Source: Actinomycetota bacterium
Lineage (GTDB): Bacteria > Actinomycetota > Actinomycetes > Nanopelagicales > Nanopelagicaceae
Direction: 5' to 3'
NCBI GenBank assembly: GCA_009700405.1
Contig: WLMD01000003.1
Span: 1 to 32,063 of the forward strand
DNA: 32,063 nucleotides
Shown: piece by piece, positions 17,746 through 25,051 of the stretch
How the letters are laid out: each line of letters opens with the position of its first letter
Position numbering within the stretch: the stretch's first letter is position 1
The notes under the pieces: generated by a model
The model's input: only the letters and a program-made list of their open reading frames with translations
What the model was told of the DNA's origin: nothing
Database searches by the model: none
Made by a program: the position numbers and the translations under genes

Positions 17746-19353
17746 TTGACCGCTGCACCTGAGACTGAGATTTCCTTGATGACGGTACGTCAGCTCCTTG
17801 AGCGTGAGTCTCTAAATGGCGCCATTATTGAAGGCGATGATTCCTTTCTTGATGTGGAAGTCGCTGATGTATCAATTCATAGTTCGCCTCGGTTGATAAA
17901 TATTGATTCTGAATTAACTCAGCAACTACTAATTTTCGATGCTTCAAATGTTCCCGTGGACTCTTATCAAGTAGATATGTTGATTCGCGATGCGCTGGAT
18001 AAGGGTTTTGTAGCTCTTATTTTGGTGAACTACAAGGCTCGAATGGGTCTCGCACCAATCCGTTTGGCAAAAAAGTTTTCGTTTCCTCTCATCCTGATAT
18101 CTGATGTCGATGCTCTAAATCTCGCAGATGACTTGAGAAAGATTATTCGCGCGCCTTTTGTGGCCCGAAGTGATGCACTCTTAACGGTGACACGCCAACT
18201 AAGGAATCTCAACAGAACCGATCCGATTGAAAACGCATTGAAGATTTTAGAGGGCTCCCTTAAATGTCGCGCTGGACTTTTAGGCCCCGAGGGATCTGTC
18301 ATCGCAAGTGGGGGTGGCGATAGATTTGAATTACCCAGTGAGATTCCTCTGTTGCCAGTTTTTGTAAAAGAGGAATTTAACGGCACTTATTACCTGCTTC
18401 AGCCAATTTCTTTAGCACCTCGTGAAAATCCAAGTTTTTGGTTAGCCATAACTTTGGATTCTCCAAGCATCTCTGCCATCACTATGGCGACTGAAGTTCT
18501 CGGCATATCAGTGTGGTTTTTTGCATCCATTCTTATTGCTGATCGCTTGATCCGAGAACGAGACGCGAGGTTTCGATTAGGCGTGCTAAACGCTATTACT
18601 GTTACTCGAGATTACCCCGATCCTGTTTTGTTAAACCAACTAGGTGTTCTTGGTTGGAAAGTTGATGGCTGGTGCACAGCTATCCATTGCCAGCTCACAG
18701 GAGAAGTAGACCCCCTACGCGTGTTAAATGGCACCGCCGAGGTTCAGCGAGCATTTGCATCTATCGGTTTCGTTGGAGCGTTAGTTGAACGCCCTGATGG
18801 GTGGAGCGGTTGGATAGTTGAAAGAAATGAACCAAAACCAAACTCCTATGCGACATTAGTCGAAAACTTTAAAGTTGCGTTGGAAAAACTTTCTTACAAT
18901 TCTGCAGGAGTTAAGTTTTACTTGGGCATTGGCAGACCTCGCCAAGGGATATTAGGGCTGCAGAAAAGCCTTGAAGAAGCCAATGAATCATCAACAATTG
19001 CTCAACTAAGCGGCAAAAACATGGCCGTTCAGCACATTGATGAAATGGGAGTTCGAAGAATCCTCTTGGGTTGGTACGCATCAGAGAGCTTCTCTGAGTT
19101 CGCAAGCACCCTATTGGCATCCACTCGTGCTGCCGATCAAGATGGTGAACTGCTTAAGACTTTAGAGACGTACTTAGATTCCAATTGCTCACCATCGGAA
19201 ACGGCAATTGCATTAGGTATTCACCGCAACACAGTGATTAACCGAGTCGATAAATTGAAATCACTCTTGAAAGTAAATCTCAACGAGCCCGACGAGCGTT
19301 TGGCTCTGCAATTAGCTTGCAGAGTGATCAAACGAAAATGGGAAGAAGTCTAG
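17746..19353 (+). CDS. PucR-family transcriptional regulator
   Basis: This 535-residue regulator has a PucR N-terminal sensor-like domain (MTVRQLLERESLNGAIIEG and on to about residue 140). A middle region of about 150-460 resembles the degenerate GGDEF-like domain of the family. A C-terminal HTH_30 helix-turn-helix lies at about 468-525 (LETYLDSNCSPSETAIALGI, then HRNTVINRVDKL). PucR-type proteins control purine, ureide and amino-acid catabolic genes. The start is TTG 17746, about ten bases after AAGGAAGGG; an ATG at 17779 matches the usual domain start but has no ribosome site. It is the last gene of the operon from 13625, so it probably controls that operon and the racemase and importer beyond. 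Its stop begins a heptameric repeat. Confidence 0.88.
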   Translation: MTAAPETEISLMTVRQLLERESLNGAIIEGDDSFLDVEVADVSIHSSPRLINIDSELTQQLLIFDASNVPVDSYQVDMLIRDALDKGFVALILVNYKARMGLAPIRLAKKFSFPLILISDVDALNLADDLRKIIRAPFVARSDALLTVTRQLRNLNRTDPIENALKILEGSLKCRAGLLGPEGSVIASGGGDRFELPSEIPLLPVFVKEEFNGTYYLLQPISLAPRENPSFWLAITLDSPSISAITMATEVLGISVWFFASILIADRLIRERDARFRLGVLNAITVTRDYPDPVLLNQLGVLGWKVDGWCTAIHCQLTGEVDPLRVLNGTAEVQRAFASIGFVGALVERPDGWSGWIVERNEPKPNSYATLVENFKVALEKLSYNSAGVKFYLGIGRPRQGILGLQKSLEEANESSTIAQLSGKNMAVQHIDEMGVRRILLGWYASESFSEFASTLLASTRAADQDGELLKTLETYLDSNCSPSETAIALGIHRNTVINRVDKLKSLLKVNLNEPDERLALQLACRVIKRKWEEV

Positions 19354-19392
19354 CCTCTAGCCTCTAGCCCCTAGCCTCTAGCCTCTAGGGTC
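19351..19392. repeat. TAGCCTC heptamer tandem repeat between convergent stops
   Basis: There are five 7-bp units TAGCCTC (the third reads TAGCCCC), plus a partial sixth TAGGGTC. The first TAG is the stop of the PucR-like gene. On the other strand the repeat codes for the last residues and the stop of the racemase (19378-19380). Because 7 is not a multiple of 3, the array gives TAG stops in all frames of the plus strand, and TAG also recurs on the minus strand. It may arise by slippage. A transcription-end function is possible but not shown. Confidence 0.9.
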
Positions 19393-20157
19393 GCGATAGA
19401 TCTTAGGCTCGATAATTGGAACCCAAGCATCCATCTCTGCACGATCTGGAGTCTCATAACCAAGCGCATTACTTACACCCCAATTTTGGCGCTGGCGAAT
19501 ATCTGAAAGAAGTTCGGCATAACGAAGAGGTGCAATGATGGCATCGATAACCGGTACTCCAAGTTCGTCTTGAACTTTCTTGTAGAAACCAAACTCAATC
19601 GTGCAACCTAGGACGATTACATCGGCTCCATCTTCTTTGACCGCTTTGCGTGCTTCTTCAAGAATGCGTTCTTCAGTGCACGCAGGATCTTTTTGGAATT
19701 CATTAACAGTCATTTCAAGGACGCGGAATGAGGCTAAACGTTCTGCGAAACCGTACTTAGTAACATTTTCATGCATCTCTGGAATCCACTTGGAGCGACC
19801 AACGAGAATCGAAACTCTCTCACCTAATGTGTTAGCGATATGAAGGCAGGCTTCAGCAGGAGCAGTCACGGCCATCTTCGATGTAACTTCGCGAGCGGCG
19901 CGTAGGAAGGGATCATAAAAACATCCGATGACGGCTGCGTCATAACCATTTTCTTCGCCCCATCGCACAGCTCCGATTGTTGGACCGGCAGCGACCATTT
20001 CGTATGCGTTGTACTCAAGATGTTGCATATGAACATCACGAAGTGAACACACATCAATTCGAGTATCGGGAAATGCCTCATCGCGGAGGGCGTCACTGAT
20101 TGGCTTGTCATATGAGTCAGTACCAACTGGGTTAATCCATAGAAGGCGACGGGACAT
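19378..20157 (-). CDS. Asp/Glu/hydantoin racemase family protein
   Basis: This 259-residue cytoplasmic enzyme of the Asp/Glu/hydantoin racemase family is cofactor-independent and uses two cysteines. Both are present: C79 (VIGCFYDPF) and C185 (VLGCTIEFG). The N-terminus RRLLWINPVGTDS and the AREVTSK, APAEACLHIA blocks resemble hydantoin or allantoin racemases more than glutamate racemase. ATG 20157 follows AAGGAGA with a good gap; an upstream ATG at 20205 would add 16 unconserved residues. It converges on the PucR-like gene and diverges from the ribose-type importer. Its likely role is to interconvert enantiomers of a hydantoin-like compound before stereospecific ring opening, which fits the HyuA-like neighbour. 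Confidence 0.88.
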   Translation of the reverse strand: MSRRLLWINPVGTDSYDKPISDALRDEAFPDTRIDVCSLRDVHMQHLEYNAYEMVAAGPTIGAVRWGEENGYDAAVIGCFYDPFLRAAREVTSKMAVTAPAEACLHIANTLGERVSILVGRSKWIPEMHENVTKYGFAERLASFRVLEMTVNEFQKDPACTEERILEEARKAVKEDGADVIVLGCTIEFGFYKKVQDELGVPVIDAIIAPLRYAELLSDIRQRQNWGVSNALGYETPDRAEMDAWVPIIEPKIYRDPRG

Positions 20158-20355
20158 TTTCTTTCTCCTTGGCTCGAACGAGTGATTCTTGGGAAAGGTT
20201 CTCACTTTTGTGCAGAAATGCAGTGGCTATTCTGCACATTGGTTGAGAGGTTTCTGTGCAATTAGCCCCGCGAGGAGTAGCCCTCTTGCCCTAAGGTACG
20301 CCTAGGGCAAATAGGCCCATAGACGCTACTTCAGGGTGGCGAAAAAGGAGAAGAG
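20158..20355. promoter_or_regulatory. Divergent operator region between racemase and sugar-type importer
   Basis: This 198-bp region has two clear inverted repeats. TGTGCAGAA at 20209-20217 pairs with TTCTGCACA at 20230-20238 (9 bp, 12-base spacer), with a third related half-site TTTCTGTGCAA at 20251-20261. TTGCCCTA at 20286-20293 pairs with TAGGGCAA at 20303-20310 (8 bp, 9-base spacer). Next to the first repeat, CATTGGTT resembles the core of the Bacillus subtilis PucR box as I remember it (TTGGTT). These are candidate binding sites for the nearby PucR-type regulator and perhaps a second factor. A -35-like TTGCCC lies inside the second repeat. Confidence 0.55.
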
Positions 20356-21372
20356 ATGTCAGCACCTATATCTTCCCGACGGGGCACCAAAGTTGTCGCA
20401 GTTGCCGCGCTCGGTCTATCACTACTTGCAACCGGATTGGTCTCGAACTCGAGCGCATCCGCTGCAACGCAAACACAGATCGCATATCTATCAGCAAGTT
20501 CTGCAAACACATGGCTACAAGCTTCACGTGTTCAAATGGACAAAGTTGCCAAGGTATACGGAATGAAGATCACTGAATTCGATGCACAGTTCAAGCCAGG
20601 TGAGCAAGCAAAGCAAATTCAAGACATCATCGCCTCAGGCAAGTACAAGGGAATCATCATTGCTTCAGTTGATGGTGCTGGAATTATTCCTTCACTTCAG
20701 GCTGCAATTGCAAAGGGAATCAAAGTTGGTATTTTGAATCAGGTAGTTGGTACAGCTCTTGATACTGCAAAGCCACAATTTGCTGGTCCATCAGTAGTTG
20801 TCATGGTTCCACCAAAGGTTTCTGGTGAGCGCATTGGCAAGTTAACTCTTGCAGCGTGCAAAGGAAAGACAACATGCAAGGTTGTTTACTTCTACGGAAT
20901 CAAGGGTATTCCTCTAGATAACGCAATCAAGCAGGGCTTCGATGCAACTATTGCTTCAAACCCAGGAATTAAGATTGTTGCTGAAGGAGAAGGCAAGTAC
21001 GGCGGACCTGATGTTGCTCAAAAGGGAATGCAAGATATCTTGGCTTCAACACCTAGCTTTGATGTTGTTGTCGGAGCAGACCAGTCAATTCAAGGCGTAG
21101 TCCTTGCATTGACAGATGCCAACAAGTTGGGTGCAAAGTTGATCGGCTTCGGCGGATCAAAGGCAGCAATCAATGGCATTAAGTCTGGTGTTTGGTTCGC
21201 AGATCTATTCGGCGCTCCAGGAACTGAAGGCAAGCTCGTTATGCGTGGAATGGCTGATGCAATTCGCTCAGGCAAAGTTACAGGCGGAATTGATCCAGGA
21301 TCAAAGATGCGTGATAACGGACTCGTAACAGCTGCAAACGTTGCTAGATTCACTCCAGAGTGGAATGGCTAA
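20356..21372 (+). CDS. ABC transporter substrate-binding protein, ribose/periplasmic-binding type
   Basis: This 338-residue secreted binding protein of the Peripla_BP_4 (RbsB-like) class has a Sec signal peptide at 1 to about 37 (SSRRGTKVV, hydrophobic core, SASAA). There is no lipobox cysteine. The mature part starts with TQIAYLSASSANTWLQASR, typical of this fold, followed by QIQDIIASGKYKGIIIASVDGAG and a later VVVGADQSIQGVVLAL block. Two cysteines (AACKGKTTCKV) may bond. It is followed by the ATPase and permease of the same importer. RbsB-like proteins bind sugars, but relatives bind many polar metabolites. The racemase and hydantoinase context makes a non-sugar ligand possible. AAGGAGAAGAG precedes ATG 20356. 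Confidence 0.92.
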   Translation: MSAPISSRRGTKVVAVAALGLSLLATGLVSNSSASAATQTQIAYLSASSANTWLQASRVQMDKVAKVYGMKITEFDAQFKPGEQAKQIQDIIASGKYKGIIIASVDGAGIIPSLQAAIAKGIKVGILNQVVGTALDTAKPQFAGPSVVVMVPPKVSGERIGKLTLAACKGKTTCKVVYFYGIKGIPLDNAIKQGFDATIASNPGIKIVAEGEGKYGGPDVAQKGMQDILASTPSFDVVVGADQSIQGVVLALTDANKLGAKLIGFGGSKAAINGIKSGVWFADLFGAPGTEGKLVMRGMADAIRSGKVTGGIDPGSKMRDNGLVTAANVARFTPEWNG

Positions 21373-21431
21373 TATTATTTAGCCAAGCAATCACCCAATT
21401 ACGGGACTAGTTAGAAGGGTGGCATCAAAGC

Positions 21432-22925
21432 GTGTTAATTGAAATTAACAATATTTCAAAGCGCTTTGGTGCCACTCTTGCTTTACATGCAGTATCAGCC
21501 ACTTTTGAATCAGGTCAGGTTTACTCACTGGTTGGCGAAAATGGCGCAGGAAAATCAACGCTAGGAAAGATTATTGCTGGTGTGTATCAACCCAGCGAAG
21601 GTGCACTACTTTTTGATGGCGCGGAAGTTAATTTTCAGTCTCCAGCAGAGGCACTAGATCGCGGAGTCACAATCATTGCTCAAGAATTATCGCTTATTCC
21701 CGCTAAATCTGTTATCGAAAACGTATTCCTAGGTATAGAAAGTTCAGTCGGACCATTTGTTAATTCAGCTCAGGATAAAGTTAGATTTAAGAGCCTCGTC
21801 GAAGAGACCCATATTTTCCTTGACCCCAATTCTGTGGTGAGTGCTCTTCGTACTGGTGATCAACAAAAGGTCGAAATCTTACGTGCGCTAGCCAGAAATG
21901 CTCAAGTGATTGTTATGGATGAACCGACCGCGCGCCTTTCAGCGTCAGAAACTCAGAATCTGAAATCGCTAATATTGAAATTAAAAAGTCAAGGCAAAAC
22001 AATTATTTTCATTTCGCACTTCTTAACTGACGTTCTAGATATTTCTGATCATATTGTGATTATGCGCGACGGAAATATTATCCGTATTTCTAATCCAGGT
22101 GTAGAGACTCATGATTCATTAGTTGAGGCTATGACTGGCGCAAAGATCGGATCAACTTTTCCACCAAAGCGGGGGAGTGCCACAGATAAGAAAGTGATTC
22201 TCCAGGTAAATAATCTTTCACGAAGTGGAGTCTTTTCTGACATCTCCTTCAACGTTAGCGAAGGCGAGATTGTTGTCCTTGCAGGATTAGTGGGATCGGG
22301 TCGCACAGAGGTTGCACGAGCGATATTCGGCGCTGACCCTCATACGACTGGCGAGGTAAAGATCAATGGAAAAGTTGTCCATCTAAAGTCTCCAGCAGAT
22401 GCAATTGCTGCCGGGATTGCCATGATTCCTGAGTCCCGAAAAGATCAAGGAATTATTCCTACGAGACCTTTAAGAGACAACATTTCCTTACCTCATCTGA
22501 ATTTACTTTCAATCTTTGGATTCATTAAGAGAACAAGTGAAAATAGTTTGGTTCAGAGGTTCATTTCATCTTGCGGTGTGAGGGCATCTGGATTGATGAT
22601 TGCAATGACCAATCTTTCGGGAGGCAACCAACAAAAAGCGCTCTTTGCTCGGAGTCTTGCAGGGGGCCCTATTCTCTTCATTGCCGATGAACCAACACGT
22701 GGCGTGGATGTTGGATCAAAGCGAGCTATCTATCAATTGATTTCTGAGCAGGCTGATAACAATCTGGCAATCTTGATCATTTCCTCCGAACTGGACGAGG
22801 TAGTGGGCTTAGCTGATCGGGTATTGGTAATGCGTCAAGGAAGAATCGTTAAAGAACTAAGCGGCACAGAAGTAAACGAGAACTCCGTAGTTGCAGCAGC
22901 ATTCATAGAGATGGGAAGCAAATGA
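21432..22925 (+). CDS. Sugar-type ABC transporter ATPase with two nucleotide-binding domains (RbsA-like)
   Basis: This 497-residue fused double ATPase has domain 1 with Walker A GENGAGKST (about 34-42), a changed signature LRTGDQQKVEI in place of a canonical LSGGQ, and Walker B VIVMDEPTARLS. Domain 2 has the degenerate Walker A GLVGSGRTE that is usual in this family, an intact signature LSGGNQQK and Walker B ILFIADEPTRGVD. Length matches RbsA/MglA. The start is GTG 21432 with AGAAGGG about 13 bases upstream. The stop overlaps the permease start (ATGA at 22922). It supplies energy for the importer encoded at 20356-23893. Confidence 0.94.
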   Translation: MLIEINNISKRFGATLALHAVSATFESGQVYSLVGENGAGKSTLGKIIAGVYQPSEGALLFDGAEVNFQSPAEALDRGVTIIAQELSLIPAKSVIENVFLGIESSVGPFVNSAQDKVRFKSLVEETHIFLDPNSVVSALRTGDQQKVEILRALARNAQVIVMDEPTARLSASETQNLKSLILKLKSQGKTIIFISHFLTDVLDISDHIVIMRDGNIIRISNPGVETHDSLVEAMTGAKIGSTFPPKRGSATDKKVILQVNNLSRSGVFSDISFNVSEGEIVVLAGLVGSGRTEVARAIFGADPHTTGEVKINGKVVHLKSPADAIAAGIAMIPESRKDQGIIPTRPLRDNISLPHLNLLSIFGFIKRTSENSLVQRFISSCGVRASGLMIAMTNLSGGNQQKALFARSLAGGPILFIADEPTRGVDVGSKRAIYQLISEQADNNLAILIISSELDEVVGLADRVLVMRQGRIVKELSGTEVNENSVVAAAFIEMGSK

Positions 22926-23893
22926 CAGCCACAGATACAACTGTTGAGGCCAAGAAATTTGATATCAAAGGCCTTGCAAACAGGTATGCAATCATTTGGG
23001 CGACGTTGGTGGTATTTGTCTTGCTTTCGGTCACGACTGACAACTTTCTATCAGTAGAGAACCTGCGAAACATCCTTGATCAGCAAGCCTTCGTTCTCAT
23101 TATTGCTGCATTTGCCACCATCGTTATTATCTCAGGTGGCTTTGATGTGAGCCTTGGAGCGACGTACATTCTGGCCCCAATTGTCGGCATGAAGGTCGAG
23201 AACTCGACAGGCAATCTCCTTTGGATGCTTCTAGCTGGCGCAGCTGTTGGATTAGCGTGTGGTCTCATCAACGGATTTATTATTGCCTACGCGAAAATCA
23301 ACTCATTTATTGCCACACTTGCTACTTCTTTCATCATTTTCGGAGTGGCCTATTTAGTCAGCAATGGCACTATTCAAACTCTTAGCAATATGAATCTACG
23401 TAAATTCGTTACCACGAGGGTCTTTGGCATCACTTCAGCAACTATTTATGGAGTGCTCTTTATTATTGTGGCCGCAGTCCTCGTTGAGCGCATGAAATTT
23501 GGCAGATACGTTTTCGCCGTGGGTGGAAATCTAGAAGCTGCGCGATTGGCTGGAGTAAGAGTTGCCAAGGTTCAAATCATTTGCTTCACACTAGGTGGAT
23601 TTGCCGCAGGTTTAGCAGGAACTTTGAACTGCATTCGCACAACCTCTGCTCAAGCCTCTGATGACTTCAGCGTTATTTTCGCAGTCATCGCAGCAATTGT
23701 TGTAGGCGGAACCTCTATTGCTGGTGGATCTGGCGCAATTTGGAGAAGTTTCGTCGGAGTCTTCTTTATTGCCATCTTGGTAAACGGCTTTAACCTCAAC
23801 GGCATTGACCCTATCTACCAACGCATTATTCAAGGCGTCGTTATTTTGCTAGCCGTCGGTGCGGATGCGTTTAGTAGATCCAATAAAGATTAG
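22922..23893 (+). CDS. Sugar-type ABC transporter permease (RbsC-like)
   Basis: This 323-residue hydrophobic permease of the ribose/xylose/galactose class (BPD_transp_2) has eight or more membrane segments. The early DNFLSVENLRNILDQQ and ISGGFDVSLGATY segments are followed by the family loop AVGGNLEAARLAGVRVAKVQ near 200-220. The late VVGGTSIAGGSGAIWRSFVG block near 265-280 is characteristic. The start overlaps the ATPase stop by four bases, indicating coupling. It is the last gene of the importer operon and ends 13 bases from the convergent SDR gene. The transported substrate is not evident. Confidence 0.94.
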   Translation: MTATDTTVEAKKFDIKGLANRYAIIWATLVVFVLLSVTTDNFLSVENLRNILDQQAFVLIIAAFATIVIISGGFDVSLGATYILAPIVGMKVENSTGNLLWMLLAGAAVGLACGLINGFIIAYAKINSFIATLATSFIIFGVAYLVSNGTIQTLSNMNLRKFVTTRVFGITSATIYGVLFIIVAAVLVERMKFGRYVFAVGGNLEAARLAGVRVAKVQIICFTLGGFAAGLAGTLNCIRTTSAQASDDFSVIFAVIAAIVVGGTSIAGGSGAIWRSFVGVFFIAILVNGFNLNGIDPIYQRIIQGVVILLAVGADAFSRSNKD

Positions 23894-23906
23894 TTAGGCA
23901 AAAGAT

Positions 23907-24674
23907 CTACATGCGTAAGTACGAAGCTCCATTGAAATCAAGCACTGCTCCGCTAGCCCACTCACTATCGGGAGATGCAAGGAAGTAAACAGCCTTCGCC
24001 AATTCGGCAGGTGCGGCTACGCGATTGAATGGACTTTGCGCACGAATCCCATCACCTTCAGGACCATCGAGTAGATGTTGCGCCATCTCTGTTTCAACAA
24101 AGCCCGGCGCCAAAGTTGTTACTCCAATATGCATTGGCGCCAAGGCTTTAGCGATGGATTGCCCAAAAGCAACGATGGCTGCTTTAGATGCACCGTAGGC
24201 AGGGCTAAGAGGTTCACCTCGGAATGCACCGCGCGAACCAATATTTACGATTCGAGATGTTCCATTCTTGGGCATATGTTGAAACGCACACCACGTGATG
24301 TTCGCTGCTCCAACGAGATTAACCCCCAAAGTATCCGACCACGCTTGTTGCCACTTCTCATACGTTGAACTCTCGATGGGATGATCAAAGAAAACACCCG
24401 CATTGTTGATGAGGACGTCAATCTTTCCAAATTCCTTTGCCACATCATCAACCATGGTCTTGATTGCTTTGGGATCGCGCAGATCTGCTTGCGCAATGAT
24501 GTGCCCTTGGCCATTTAATGAATCTGCAACGCCCTGTGCATCGTGCGAAGATGAAACGTAATGAATAGCTATGCGGTCACCAGCGGCTGCAAATTCGCGA
24601 GCAATCGCTGCTCCGATGCCGCGTGAACCACCAGTGATAAGAACCGTGCGCCTAGTCTCATTAGTCATAGGCAT
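23907..24674 (-). CDS. SDR-family NAD(P)-dependent oxidoreductase
   Basis: This 255-residue classical short-chain dehydrogenase/reductase has cofactor loop TGGSRGIG at 14-21, NNAG at 90-93 and an active-site set of N119, S147, Y160 and K164 (SPAYGASKAA). The C-terminal GAVLDFNGASYLRM resembles the FabG-type ending. It could act on a sugar, a hydroxy acid or a 3-oxoacyl substrate, and the sequence does not decide. An acidic residue at the end of the second strand, which would favour NAD, is not seen; HYVSSS suggests NADP. ATG 24674 or ATG 24668 is the start. Neither has a ribosome site, and TACAGT just upstream could be a -10 box for a leaderless mRNA. It converges on the importer operon and may serve the same pathway. 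Confidence 0.9.
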   Translation of the reverse strand: MPMTNETRRTVLITGGSRGIGAAIAREFAAAGDRIAIHYVSSSHDAQGVADSLNGQGHIIAQADLRDPKAIKTMVDDVAKEFGKIDVLINNAGVFFDHPIESSTYEKWQQAWSDTLGVNLVGAANITWCAFQHMPKNGTSRIVNIGSRGAFRGEPLSPAYGASKAAIVAFGQSIAKALAPMHIGVTTLAPGFVETEMAQHLLDGPEGDGIRAQSPFNRVAAPAELAKAVYFLASPDSEWASGAVLDFNGASYLRM

Positions 24675-24736
24675 ACTGTAGGTCAGGAACCGTTAAAACA
24701 TGAAAGTTCCTTGAGATCTGTCTTTGGATGCAGAGC

Positions 24737-25051
24737 GGATCCTAAAAACGTGCCTCAAAATAATCGGCGCGTCATCTATTTTTTCACTCTCATAAGTCAT
24801 GATTGGCGGATGCGCAAATCCTTCGCACTTCTATTAGCCGCCACTGCAATCATTGGGCTGACCTTAGGGGTGGCTAACGCTGCGGCCCCTGTTGTAGGAA
24901 AAAAATGCTCCAAGGCAGGACTCAGTGCAAAAGTCGCTGGAGACAGATTTACTTGCACCAAATCAGGCAAGAAATTGATATGGAAGAAGGTTATTCCTGC
25001 AGTAGTTAAGGCAGTGCCTTCGCCTTCTCCTACTCAAACCATGGATCCTGC
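24737..25051 (+). repeat. Near-identical 5' block, copy 1 of 2
   Basis: The block starts at GGATCC and covers about 73 bp upstream plus the first 80 or so codons of the first SGNH-hydrolase gene. It matches 26408-26722 at a constant offset of 1671 bp. By eye there are about 13 differences over 315 bp, and none in the 60 bp just before the start codon. Homology beyond the block is only at protein level. Confidence 0.88.

Noticed and set aside
19351-19392. CRISPR array
   Set aside because: Units of 7 bp without spacers are a simple tandem repeat, and no cas genes are present.
20158-20205. N-terminal extension of the racemase from ATG 20205
   Set aside because: ATG 20157 has a strong AAGGAGA site and begins the conserved first strand. 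The extension is basic and unconserved-looking.
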